From: Planctomycetota bacterium
Lineage (GTDB): Bacteria; Planctomycetota; UBA1135
NCBI GenBank assembly: GCA_021776795.1
Contig: JAJFFC010000012.1
Span: forward strand, 62,001 to 126,000
Direction of reading: 5' to 3'
DNA length: 64,000 nucleotides
A program made the position numbers and the translations under genes. A model generated the notes under the pieces. That model ran no database searches. It saw only the letters and a list, made by a program, of their open reading frames with translations, and was not told the DNA's origin. Shown here in pieces: positions 1 to 7,697 of the stretch (its first letter is position 1; every line of letters begins with the position of its first letter).

Positions 1-1
1 G

Positions 2-1345
2 GGGCCGTGGAAAGAGAATGTCGACCTCGGTAAGGTCTTCGGCGTTCCCGCCACCTTCCGCATGGTGCTTGCCGTGAGCTTGCTGAGTTTGGGCGCTGGA
101 TTCCTGGCCGGGCGTGGCGGTTTGGTGGTGCTCTACGGAACGCTCTTGAACTTTTGGGTGTTGATCCCGGCCGCTATCCTCATGGGATGGTTGCCGGCAG
201 GATTGGGCGAAGACATCGATGTCAGCAGTTTGACTTCGCTGGAACATGGTGAACCCGCAGAGACATTCATTGGTAAGTTCTCGCACTTCACCTCGCGCCA
301 CGTCGGCATCGGCATGATTTTGGGCGGTGCGGTCGCTGGCATTTTGCTGGCGGCACCAGCTCTGAAGGCTGCGCTCGGCAGTTTGCGTCAAGGTGGGGGC
401 AGTGGCGACCAAGAAGAGGCCGATGAAGTGCCGTTCAGGGTCATCACCATTGGTGGCGGCCTTGGCTTGCTGCTTCTGTTGTTCGCGACCAAGTTAAGCG
501 GCGGCAGCGATGTCAGCTGGTTGCAAGCGGTGATTGTCATGATTGCTGGCGCGGTGTGGCTTTGGGTCGCCGGTTTGGTGGTGGCGCAAACGACTGGGCG
601 CACCGACTGGTCACCTTTGAGCGGACTCGCGCTCATCGCGATTGCGATCATGATGGGAATCCTTGGCGGCAATGCCGTGGTTCCCGCGGTCACTGTTGGC
701 GCGGCGATTTGTGTGGCCACCTCGATGTGCGCCGACATGATGGCCGACCTCAAGACCGGTTATCTGGTCGGTAGTCGCCCGGCGAAGCAGCAATGGGCGC
801 AAATCATGACCTGCTGGATTGGACCGGCCATCGCTGTCGCCACGGTGGTGTTGCTGTGGAAGGCCTACGCCTTTGGCCCGGACCAAGCTGATGTCCTGTA
901 CCAGCGCGCCGTTGCCGAAGGCCCTGCCGCTGTCGAGGCTTATGAAGCCAGCGGCGGTTCGGCGGACACCCTGCCGGCTCAAGTGCCAGTCCTCGGTGCC
1001 CCCCAAGCGGGCGCTTTGGAATCGGCCATCAACATTGTGCAGTCGGGCGATGTTCCCTTGGGCAAATACATCGCCGGTGCCGTCATCGGTATCTTGGCCA
1101 GCATGTTGTTGTCGCCGGGCATCGGAGTGATGGTCGGGCTTTCGCTTTACCTACCTTTTGAATACATGGCCGTATTCGGCATCGGCGGCATCTTGTCCTT
1201 GTTACTTGCCAGATGGAGAGGTTCGCATTGGGCCGAAGACAATGGAGTCCCGGTGGCCGCCGGCTTGATTGTCGGTGATGCGCTGGTCAACATTGCTTAC
1301 GCGATTGCCGATGTCGTCAGCTCCATGGGAGGATCCGCAGCATGA
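2..1345 (+). CDS. OPT-family oligopeptide transporter, C-terminal part (5' end outside window)
   Basis: The reading frame is open to the left edge, so only the C-terminal 447 codons are present; the first internal Met is at position 62. The protein is polytopic with about ten hydrophobic segments. Near the C-terminus it has the Gly/Pro-rich helices typical of bacterial OPT transporters (a stretch reading SPGIGVMVGLSLYLPFEY, then a GGILSLLLARW helix and a final GLIVGDALVNIAYA helix). OPT proteins are inner-membrane, proton-coupled importers of peptides or metal chelates; the substrate cannot be read from this part. The TGA overlaps the next ATG by four bases, so the two genes are translationally coupled. 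Confidence 0.85.
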   Translation, partial: GPWKENVDLGKVFGVPATFRMVLAVSLLSLGAGFLAGRGGLVVLYGTLLNFWVLIPAAILMGWLPAGLGEDIDVSSLTSLEHGEPAETFIGKFSHFTSRHVGIGMILGGAVAGILLAAPALKAALGSLRQGGGSGDQEEADEVPFRVITIGGGLGLLLLLFATKLSGGSDVSWLQAVIVMIAGAVWLWVAGLVVAQTTGRTDWSPLSGLALIAIAIMMGILGGNAVVPAVTVGAAICVATSMCADMMADLKTGYLVGSRPAKQQWAQIMTCWIGPAIAVATVVLLWKAYAFGPDQADVLYQRAVAEGPAAVEAYEASGGSADTLPAQVPVLGAPQAGALESAINIVQSGDVPLGKYIAGAVIGILASMLLSPGIGVMVGLSLYLPFEYMAVFGIGGILSLLLARWRGSHWAEDNGVPVAAGLIVGDALVNIAYAIADVVSSMGGSAA

Positions 1346-1863
1346 AACTCGTCGCCAACATTTTGTTCATCCTTGGCTTCTGCGTGGCCACGATTGGCGG
1401 CGCCGGATTTGCCGACAGCATCGAAAACGGTGCGCTTCCACTCTTCCTTGGCGGTTTGCTTGCCATGTTGATTGGCGGTCTCATCATCCGCCGCATGACC
1501 CATGCCGCGGCGCATGAAGAAGGAGGCGATGGCCTCAGTGAAGAGGGTCTTGTGAAAGCTATCCAAGAGGTGCGCAATCAAGTGCAACAACTCGAGGGGC
1601 AAGCGCGAGACCTCAATGCACATCGCCTCGCCGAGGCCATCGACAAGGTTTTGCGTGGTCCCTGCTTCGACCTTGGTGCGCGCAACGAGGCCTATATGCG
1701 GGTCCTCGGCAACGCCACCTATGTGCGCTACTGGGAGGGCTTCGCTGTCGGCGAACGCCTACTCGCTCGCGCTTGGAGCATGGCTGCCGATGGCGCCGTG
1801 GAGCAATCCCGCGCCGAGCTGCCGAAATCTTTGCGCCATTTTCAGCGCGCGGCGGAAGCCTAA
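1342..1863 (+). CDS. Small membrane protein of unknown function, coupled to the OPT transporter
   Basis: The product is 173 residues. Two hydrophobic segments (about residues 5-23 and 31-48) form an N-terminal hairpin, followed by a charged, heptad-like stretch (about 65-100) and a C-terminal helical region with many Ala, Glu and Arg. The start overlaps the transporter stop (ATGA), and a purine-rich GGGAGG lies about nine bases upstream, one of the few clear Shine-Dalgarno-like sites in the window. I recognise no family. Position suggests an accessory subunit or stabiliser of the OPT transporter, but this is inference from context only. Confidence 0.7.
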   Translation: MKLVANILFILGFCVATIGGAGFADSIENGALPLFLGGLLAMLIGGLIIRRMTHAAAHEEGGDGLSEEGLVKAIQEVRNQVQQLEGQARDLNAHRLAEAIDKVLRGPCFDLGARNEAYMRVLGNATYVRYWEGFAVGERLLARAWSMAADGAVEQSRAELPKSLRHFQRAAEA

Positions 1864-1869
1864 ACCACC

Positions 1870-2511
1870 ATGAATTCTCCGCTGAGCGATGGTTCGGATC
1901 GTCGGCCTATCCAGACCCGATCCAAGGCTTGGGCGAAGCGCATGGCTTCTGGCTTAGCCCAACGCCGGATCACGCCGAACCAGATTTCGGTGGCAAGCGT
2001 GGTCTTTGCCGTTGTCGGAACATGTTTACTGCTGTGGTGGCCGACTCCGCTAGGCATGATCCTGTGTGCGCTAACCATTCAATGTCGCCTGTTATGCAAT
2101 ATGTTCGACGGCATGGTTGCCGTGGAATGGGAGCAACAATCTGCCGTCGGCGCTCTCTACAACGAGCTGCCTGATCGTTTTGCCGACGCCCTGTTTTTGG
2201 TTCCCCTAGGATTTGTCCTTGGCCAGCCGTGGATTGGTTGGGTTGCGGCATTGGGCGCCATGTTGACGGCATATTTGCGTGCCTTTGGCGGTACGCAGGG
2301 CTTAGCCCAAGATTTTTGCGGGCCGATGGCCAAGCCGCAACGCATGGCGGTCCTCACGCTTGGACTGATTTTGGGTGCAGTGGAATTGGTCTTGACCGGC
2401 ACCATCTATTCGCTTTGGATTGCTGCCGCGGTGATCTTGCTCGGCCTCGTGGTGACTTGCTGGCGCCGCACCGCGCGCATCGTGAAGCTGCTGCAGACGG
2501 GTGAGAAGTAG
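1870..2511 (+). CDS. CDP-alcohol phosphatidyltransferase-family protein with altered catalytic motif
   Basis: The 213-residue polytopic protein carries the CDP-alcohol phosphotransferase motif with exact family spacing (D-x2-DG-x2-AR-x8-G-x3-D-x3-D), but three positions differ. It reads N77-x2-D80-G81-x2-A84-V85-x8-G94-x3-N98-x3-D102, so the first and third metal-binding Asp are Asn and the Arg is Val. The family joins a CDP-linked lipid to an alcohol at the inner membrane. It sits directly ahead of a PlsC-like acyltransferase and a CdsA-like enzyme, so it probably takes CDP-diacylglycerol or a related lipid made by them. The acceptor alcohol is unknown. E. coli YnbA/YnbB is a comparable pairing from general knowledge. 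Confidence 0.8.
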   Translation: MNSPLSDGSDRRPIQTRSKAWAKRMASGLAQRRITPNQISVASVVFAVVGTCLLLWWPTPLGMILCALTIQCRLLCNMFDGMVAVEWEQQSAVGALYNELPDRFADALFLVPLGFVLGQPWIGWVAALGAMLTAYLRAFGGTQGLAQDFCGPMAKPQRMAVLTLGLILGAVELVLTGTIYSLWIAAAVILLGLVVTCWRRTARIVKLLQTGEK

Positions 2512-2514
2512 CGC

Positions 2515-3114
2515 ATGTGGCTGACCCAACTTCTGATGGCGATGGTACGGCTCCTCGTTGGCGCCAATCCACGCTGGCTTGGTTCACGCCCGAATGAGGC
2601 GCAGCGAATTTACTTCGCCAATCATTCCAGTCACATCGATACCGTGGCCCTTTGGTCTGCATTGCCGCCAAAGCTACGCAGCAAAACCCGTCCGGTAGCG
2701 GCAGCGGATTATTGGCAACACGGGCGCATTCGTCGGCTGATTGCCATTCAAGGGCTCAATGTCGTCTTTGTCGAGCGCAAAAACCGCGAAGCCGGCAAGA
2801 ACCCCTTGGACCCACTCAAAGATGCCCTAGCCCTAGGCGATTCGCTGATCATTTTCCCAGAGGGCACACGCCATGCGCAAGCTTTACCGGAGCCGTTCAA
2901 GGCTGGCTTGTTCCACTTGGCATTGGCCTTCCCCGACGTCGAGTTGATCCCTGTGTATCTGGATAATCTGCACCGTAGTCTCCCTAAGGGCAGTTTCTTT
3001 CCGGTGCCTCTTCTTTGCACGGTACGTTTCGGCCCCATCCTGCCGCGCATCGAAGACGAAGCGAAGGACGATTTCCTCATCCGCGCACGCCAAGCCATGG
3101 TGGATTTAGCATGA
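2515..3114 (+). CDS. 1-acyl-sn-glycerol-3-phosphate acyltransferase-like protein (PlsC family)
   Basis: The 199-residue protein has the two main PlsC/LPLAT motifs: block I NHSSHID with the HX4D pair at His37 and Asp42, and block III FPEGTR around Glu116. This family acylates lysophosphatidate to phosphatidate on the inner membrane, and the length is slightly short for PlsC. It begins four bases after the phosphatidyltransferase stop and its own stop overlaps the CdsA-like start by four bases, so the three genes form one cassette leading from lysophosphatidate to a phospholipid. Whether this is the housekeeping PlsC or a specialised copy cannot be told from one window. Confidence 0.87.
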   Translation: MWLTQLLMAMVRLLVGANPRWLGSRPNEAQRIYFANHSSHIDTVALWSALPPKLRSKTRPVAAADYWQHGRIRRLIAIQGLNVVFVERKNREAGKNPLDPLKDALALGDSLIIFPEGTRHAQALPEPFKAGLFHLALAFPDVELIPVYLDNLHRSLPKGSFFPVPLLCTVRFGPILPRIEDEAKDDFLIRARQAMVDLA

Positions 3115-4055
3115 GTACGCAAGACAAATTCACTTACCTCATTAGCGGCATCGCCATTTTGCTGTTCTCCGCGTCCCTGCTCGGCTGGGTCCTCAAGCGT
3201 CGCATGAGCGGAGAGAGTTCGCGCGCGGTGATTGAGAACCTCAATGTCCGCGTGCGTGCCTGGTGGGTCATGGTCGCGATATTTGCCGTGTCCTTCCTGC
3301 TTGGCAAGATTGCCACCATCGTGCTATTCGCCTTGGTGTCTTTCTTTGCGCTGCGTGAGTTTCTTAGCCTCACGCCGACGCGCCCGGGCGATCATCGTGC
3401 GCTATCGATTTCCTTTTTCGTGGTGCTGCCGGTGCAGTACTGGTTGATTGCCACTGAATGGTATGGATTGTTCTCGATCTTCATTCCGGTCTATGCCTTT
3501 CTTCTGCTGCCTTCCTTTTCGGTGCTCACTCCCGATGTCGATGGCTTTCTAGAACGCACCGCCAAAATCCAGTGGGGGGTCATGCTCGCGGTTTATTGCA
3601 TCAGTCATGTGCCGGCGTTGTTGCTGCTCGACATTCCCGGCTTTGAAGGCGGCAACGCGCTGTTGTTGTTCTACTTACTGTTAGTGGTGCAAATGAGCGA
3701 TGTCCTGCAATACGTCAGCGGCAAGTTGTTTGGCAAACGCAAGATTGCCCCCTTGATTAGCCCAGGCAAAACGGTCGAAGGCTTGCTTGGCGGAGCCATC
3801 GGTGCCATCGCCATCGGCACCGCCATGTGGTGGATCACTCCATTCTCGCCCCTGCAGGCTGCAGGCATGTCGGCAGTTGCCGTACTCATGGGTTTCCTTG
3901 GCGGCCTAGTGTTGTCCGCTGTCAAACGCAGCCTCGGCGCCAAGGACTGGGGCACCATGATCCAAGGTCATGGCGGCATGATGGATCGCATGGATTCGAT
4001 TTGCTTCGCCGCGCCGATCTTCTTCCACTTCACGCGCAATTGGTTCGTGCCCTGA
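3111..4055 (+). CDS. cdsA: Phosphatidate cytidylyltransferase (CDP-diglyceride synthase family)
   Basis: The ATG at 3111 overlaps the preceding TGA; an upstream in-frame Met at 3015 lies inside the acyltransferase gene and is rejected. The 314-residue product is polytopic with about eight helices. Residues 269-296 match the CdsA signature closely: S-x-x-K-R, then K-D-x-G, then H-G-G-x-x-D-R-x-D. CdsA converts phosphatidate and CTP to CDP-diacylglycerol, the donor for the CDP-alcohol phosphatidyltransferase two genes upstream. It could be the sole CdsA or a YnbB-like paralogue dedicated to this cassette. Confidence 0.9.
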   Translation: MSTQDKFTYLISGIAILLFSASLLGWVLKRRMSGESSRAVIENLNVRVRAWWVMVAIFAVSFLLGKIATIVLFALVSFFALREFLSLTPTRPGDHRALSISFFVVLPVQYWLIATEWYGLFSIFIPVYAFLLLPSFSVLTPDVDGFLERTAKIQWGVMLAVYCISHVPALLLLDIPGFEGGNALLLFYLLLVVQMSDVLQYVSGKLFGKRKIAPLISPGKTVEGLLGGAIGAIAIGTAMWWITPFSPLQAAGMSAVAVLMGFLGGLVLSAVKRSLGAKDWGTMIQGHGGMMDRMDSICFAAPIFFHFTRNWFVP

Positions 4056-4088
4056 TGCATGCGTGAGCTTCTTGTGACACTCGATTTC

Positions 4089-4121
4089 GCAAAGGCTTCG
4101 TTTTGCCTCCATCATTTTTTT
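4089..4121 (+). terminator. Weak candidate terminator after the phospholipid cassette
   Basis: A short hairpin (GCAAA at 4089-4093 with TTTGC at 4102-4106) is followed after eight bases by seven consecutive T (4115-4121). The stem is only five pairs, so this is tentative. The rest of 4056-4255 holds no gene that I can support. Confidence 0.3.
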
Positions 4122-4192
4122 GGGGAAATTGAGCGCCTTAGATTTCCCGATGGCTCCATATCCAGGAACGTCTGCACAGGGCAATGTCGGCC

Positions 4193-4220
4193 TTGACAAG
4201 CAGGCCGGAATCTGCATCAT
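4193..4220 (+). promoter_or_regulatory. Candidate sigma-70-type promoter of the prenyltransferase-repeat gene
   Basis: A perfect TTGACA (4193-4198) is followed 16 bases later by CATCAT (4215-4220), a four-of-six match to TATAAT. Transcription would begin near 4227, downstream of the more distal in-frame ATG at 4184, which supports the ATG at 4256 as the real start. Confidence 0.4.
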
Positions 4221-4255
4221 GGCGTGAAAGCTCTCCCGCCTGTCCTGCCGGAACC

Positions 4256-6367
4256 ATGCTGTCCCTAGTCATTGCCACCCTATTTTCTTTTCATTACTCA
4301 AAGCCAGCGATGGCTTACGAATTGGCGCACTTGGCTCAAGAGAGTATGCCAAGCGTCCCAGGGAAAGAGGCCGCAGAGAAGATTCGTCGTAAAATTCACG
4401 AGACTTATCCCGCGAAATTTGCCAAGGCAAAGTTGAGTAACGCAAACGCAAGTGCACTGGCAGCGGAACTCCTCGAAGAATCAAAACTGATTGTCGGAGA
4501 GCCAGATGCAAAGTATGGAATCCTTGCTGAGGCACTCGACCTTTCTATACAGGGCCTGGACCTCGATATCGCGTTTGTCGTTATTGATTCGCTAGAGGCA
4601 AATTTCGAGGACTTCGACAAAACGATTGTTGGCTTTACAACTCTCATGCGAGTTTCCGAGCGGATTCAATCTAGTCAAGTAGAGAAAGCGGGAGAGGCTG
4701 CTGTAGCATTTTCTTCTGATCTGATAAAGAGAGAAGAGCTTCGGGAATCAGTGGAGCTACTCGAGGCTTTTCGCATGAAAATTCGTAGATACGGTAGCGA
4801 TGGCTTGAAAGAAAGACATCAGTCCCTTATTGAAGAAGCCCAAAAGGGTTTGAGGGTTCAGAATGCATTTGAAACTGTTCAAAGTAACCCTGAAGACGTT
4901 AATGCCAATGAAATCGTGGGTTTACACTTGGCTTTTGTGATTAGGGATTTCGAGAGAGCACTTCCATACTTGGTAAAGGGAAACGACAAGCCCTTAACCC
5001 TCATCCTGGAAAGCGAAGTCAGTCCAGGGGAAGACTCCCATTCTTGGATTGGCCTTGCTGACTCATGGGTAGATTGGTCCAGAGCTCAAGATGAGATAGC
5101 CTTCAAGCGAATTGGTTTGGAGCGCGCCCTCTCTTGGTACCTGCAGGCGCAAGAAGGCCTGAGTTACCTTGACAAAGTTCCAGTCCAAAAAAAGGTCGAG
5201 GCAACTCATAAGGAGCTCACCGAATTGCCGAGCGAGAATGCCTCCTCTCCGGTGGATGGCCGCAAGGCAACTTCTCTTCCAGGTGAGTTGTTTAGCAAAC
5301 TAAGTCGCAAACGAAGTGTTGCTGTTGAACACGGGGTGAACTGGCTGGTCAACCATCAATCCCAAAACGGCAGTTGGGACGCAGACGGTTTTTCGATGCA
5401 ATGTAAGGTAGATGAAGGAGAGGAGGTTTGTTCAGGGGTTGGGGCCGCCATGAATGACATCGGCATAACAGGATTGGCCCTTTCTGCACTCTTACCCTTT
5501 TCGACTTCAGGGGGGACGTCCCAGGTCGACCTTGCCGTGGACCGAGGACTTACATTCCTTCTGGAGAACCAGTCAGAAAGCGGGTGGATCGGAGACCCAA
5601 TATCCGGCGGAATCTCATTCGCTTATTGCCATGCCTATGCGACCCAAGCATTGATCTCAGCTTTCGTTCAATCCAAGGACTCTGCCCTCGCTGAGGCTGG
5701 ACTTTTGGCCCTGGAAGCAATCCTGCGGGCACAAAACCCCTATAACGGATGGCGTTATGGGATCGAGCCCAATGGTGACAACGATGGCTCCTGCACCACG
5801 TTAATGTTGGTGACTCTTGCTGAGGCGTCTCGGGCCGGACTCAATCTCGAGTTTCCGCGGTTAAGTGGTGCTTTGGATGAACTCAGGGGCCTCACCAATA
5901 AAAAGACCGGCAGGGTTGCATATACCTCTAACTTTATCGATAGCCCCTTCGGGGCAATCCCGAAATACAAACGCGATATTGGAACCGAAGGAAAGATATC
6001 CGAATCGTTAACGGCAGCGGGCCTAATGGCGCTGGAATCGCTCCGGCCAAAAGAAAAGGAAGATGACCTCAGGGAGAAAGGTCGTTTGCTAGTGCTTAGC
6101 ACCCCGCCAGAATGGGACTCAAGTAGCCTTGAGAACAATTTTTACTATTGGTTTTACGGAACTCGCTTTGTCCATCGAAGCAAGAGCGTCAAATCTAAGG
6201 ATCAGCAGGTATGGAATAAGGCCCTCGATAGCACTTTGCTTCCTCAACAAGAAGGCCATGGTCATCAACGGGGCTCCTGGGCGGCAAGTGGAGTGTGGGG
6301 CGAGGAGGGTGGTAGAGTTTATTCCACAGCACTCGCGATCCTCTGCCTAACGGAGAAGGGAAGTTAG
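4256..6367 (+). CDS. Secreted prenyltransferase/squalene-cyclase-repeat (alpha/alpha toroid) protein
   Basis: The product is 703 residues from the ATG at 4256, which places a hydrophobic signal-like segment (LSLVIATLF, then an AMA cleavage site) at the N-terminus; an ATG at 4184 is possible. The first half is charged and helical. The second half (about residues 345-700) has prenyltransferase/squalene-oxidase repeats: HGVNWLVNHQSQNGSWD, ITGLALSALLPF, GLTFLLENQ, GWRYGIEPNGDNDGS and a closing VYSTALAILCL. This toroid fold is shared with hopene cyclases, but the cyclase DxDD motif is not evident, and families of this type are often non-enzymatic or of unknown function in planctomycetes. The gene is visibly AT-richer than its neighbours, which suggests transfer. 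Confidence 0.75.
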   Translation: MLSLVIATLFSFHYSKPAMAYELAHLAQESMPSVPGKEAAEKIRRKIHETYPAKFAKAKLSNANASALAAELLEESKLIVGEPDAKYGILAEALDLSIQGLDLDIAFVVIDSLEANFEDFDKTIVGFTTLMRVSERIQSSQVEKAGEAAVAFSSDLIKREELRESVELLEAFRMKIRRYGSDGLKERHQSLIEEAQKGLRVQNAFETVQSNPEDVNANEIVGLHLAFVIRDFERALPYLVKGNDKPLTLILESEVSPGEDSHSWIGLADSWVDWSRAQDEIAFKRIGLERALSWYLQAQEGLSYLDKVPVQKKVEATHKELTELPSENASSPVDGRKATSLPGELFSKLSRKRSVAVEHGVNWLVNHQSQNGSWDADGFSMQCKVDEGEEVCSGVGAAMNDIGITGLALSALLPFSTSGGTSQVDLAVDRGLTFLLENQSESGWIGDPISGGISFAYCHAYATQALISAFVQSKDSALAEAGLLALEAILRAQNPYNGWRYGIEPNGDNDGSCTTLMLVTLAEASRAGLNLEFPRLSGALDELRGLTNKKTGRVAYTSNFIDSPFGAIPKYKRDIGTEGKISESLTAAGLMALESLRPKEKEDDLREKGRLLVLSTPPEWDSSSLENNFYYWFYGTRFVHRSKSVKSKDQQVWNKALDSTLLPQQEGHGHQRGSWAASGVWGEEGGRVYSTALAILCLTEKGS

Positions 6368-6514
6368 CTTTCCTGTGCAATTCACCCCTTGAAGCGGAGG
6401 GTGGCTGAACTTGTTTCGCTTCTAGTCACTCTGGTGAGGGCAATGATTTTGCCATGGATCGCCCTTCTCCTTGGGCAACTGGCTTGGCATGGCCATGATC
6501 GCAGCCAGGCCCGC

Positions 6515-6520
6515 TAGACT
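6515..6520 (+). promoter_or_regulatory. TAGACT, candidate -10 box seven bases before a start codon
   Basis: The TANNNT hexamer ends seven bases before the ATG of the lipoprotein adaptor, so a start site at the usual spacing would coincide with the start codon. The remaining upstream sequence (6368-6514) shows no gene and no obvious -35 box. Confidence 0.4.
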
Positions 6521-6527
6521 GGGCCCT

Positions 6528-7694
6528 ATGGTCCGCCTCGGCCTCCCTATCTGTCTATTTGGTCTGCTTGCTGTCGCTTGTTCCCCGGAGCCTGCGCCAA
6601 TCGAAAGTGGCGGCCCACCGGCCGATTTCGGCGCCTTCACCTTCCCGGTGACCTTTGCCGAAATTGGACCGGGCACGGTTTCCGAGGTGGTCGATTTCGC
6701 AGGAGATGTCGCCACCCGCCGACGCGGCCAACTTGCTTTCGAACGAGCCGGGCGCATTGTGCTGATGGAAGCCGACGAGGGGGACCGCGTCGAGACCGGC
6801 CAACTCTTGGCCAAGCTAGATGACCAAGTCCTGCAAGCGCAACTTGGAGCTGCCCAAGGCGCAGAAGCTGCCGCCGGCGCAGAGCTTGCCTATGCGAAGC
6901 AAGAGCAGGAGCGCTACGAAGCGATGGCCGATGCCGCTTCCGACGCCGACCGCGATTTATGGCGTTCCGAGGTTGCGATTCGCAGCGCCACAGCCGCCCA
7001 ACGCGCTGCTGAATCCCTCCGCCTCGAACGCGAGATTGCCCAAGGGGAACTACGCGCTCCCTTTGGTGGCATTCTGGTGGCGCGAGGCTTAACTATAGGT
7101 AGCTACGCCAATCCTGGCGAGATGGTGTTCGAGTTGGTTGACCTGGACCATCGCGAGGTGCGCTTGGAGTTGCCGCAAGACCTGGCAGTTGGTATCCCTG
7201 TCGGCACTCCGGTCGAGATTCATTCTGTGGCACTGCCCGAAGGCATGATTGTGGCCGCACTAGATGCCATCTTGCCCTCGGCGCGTTCCGATTCGCGAAC
7301 CTTCACTGGCCTGGTTCGTCTCGACCCAACCTTGGACCCCGATTTGCGGCTCCTTCCGGGCGCCTCCGTCACCGCCAGGCTGGGCACCCGCTCCGCCACC
7401 GTGGACACCGTGGTTCCTGCCGATGCCTTGGTCGAATCACCCCAAGGTTGGCTCATCGTCGCCATTGTCGACGGCGAACCACCAACGGCAGCCTTCGTTC
7501 CGGTGCAGATTCTGGCCTTGGAGCCGGATCGCGTTGCGGTTGTGAGCCTTGAACCAGGTGCCCTCGCCGCCGGTATGAAGATTGTGGTCACGGGAACCGA
7601 CAACGTCTTCCCCGGCGCGCCGCTCCTGCTGCAGCCACATGCCGACCCGACTGCTGGCGGCATCACCGTCGACGCCGCCCCGGCACAGGACTAA
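6528..7694 (+). CDS. RND efflux periplasmic adaptor lipoprotein (HlyD/MFP family)
   Basis: Starting at 6528 gives a 388-residue protein with a lipoprotein signal (VRLGLPICLFGLLAVAC, lipobox Cys18); the more upstream Met at 6471 would bury the signal and is rejected. The body shows the adaptor layout: a lipoyl-like half (RAGRIVLMEADEGDRVETGQ), an Ala/Glu-rich alpha-hairpin (about residues 110-165), the returning lipoyl half (LRAPFGGILVARG) and a beta-barrel region. It links an RND pump to an outer-membrane channel. The pump gene begins three bases after the stop; no TolC-like gene lies in the window, so the channel must be encoded elsewhere. Confidence 0.9.
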   Translation: MVRLGLPICLFGLLAVACSPEPAPIESGGPPADFGAFTFPVTFAEIGPGTVSEVVDFAGDVATRRRGQLAFERAGRIVLMEADEGDRVETGQLLAKLDDQVLQAQLGAAQGAEAAAGAELAYAKQEQERYEAMADAASDADRDLWRSEVAIRSATAAQRAAESLRLEREIAQGELRAPFGGILVARGLTIGSYANPGEMVFELVDLDHREVRLELPQDLAVGIPVGTPVEIHSVALPEGMIVAALDAILPSARSDSRTFTGLVRLDPTLDPDLRLLPGASVTARLGTRSATVDTVVPADALVESPQGWLIVAIVDGEPPTAAFVPVQILALEPDRVAVVSLEPGALAAGMKIVVTGTDNVFPGAPLLLQPHADPTAGGITVDAAPAQD

Positions 7695-7697
7695 CTC

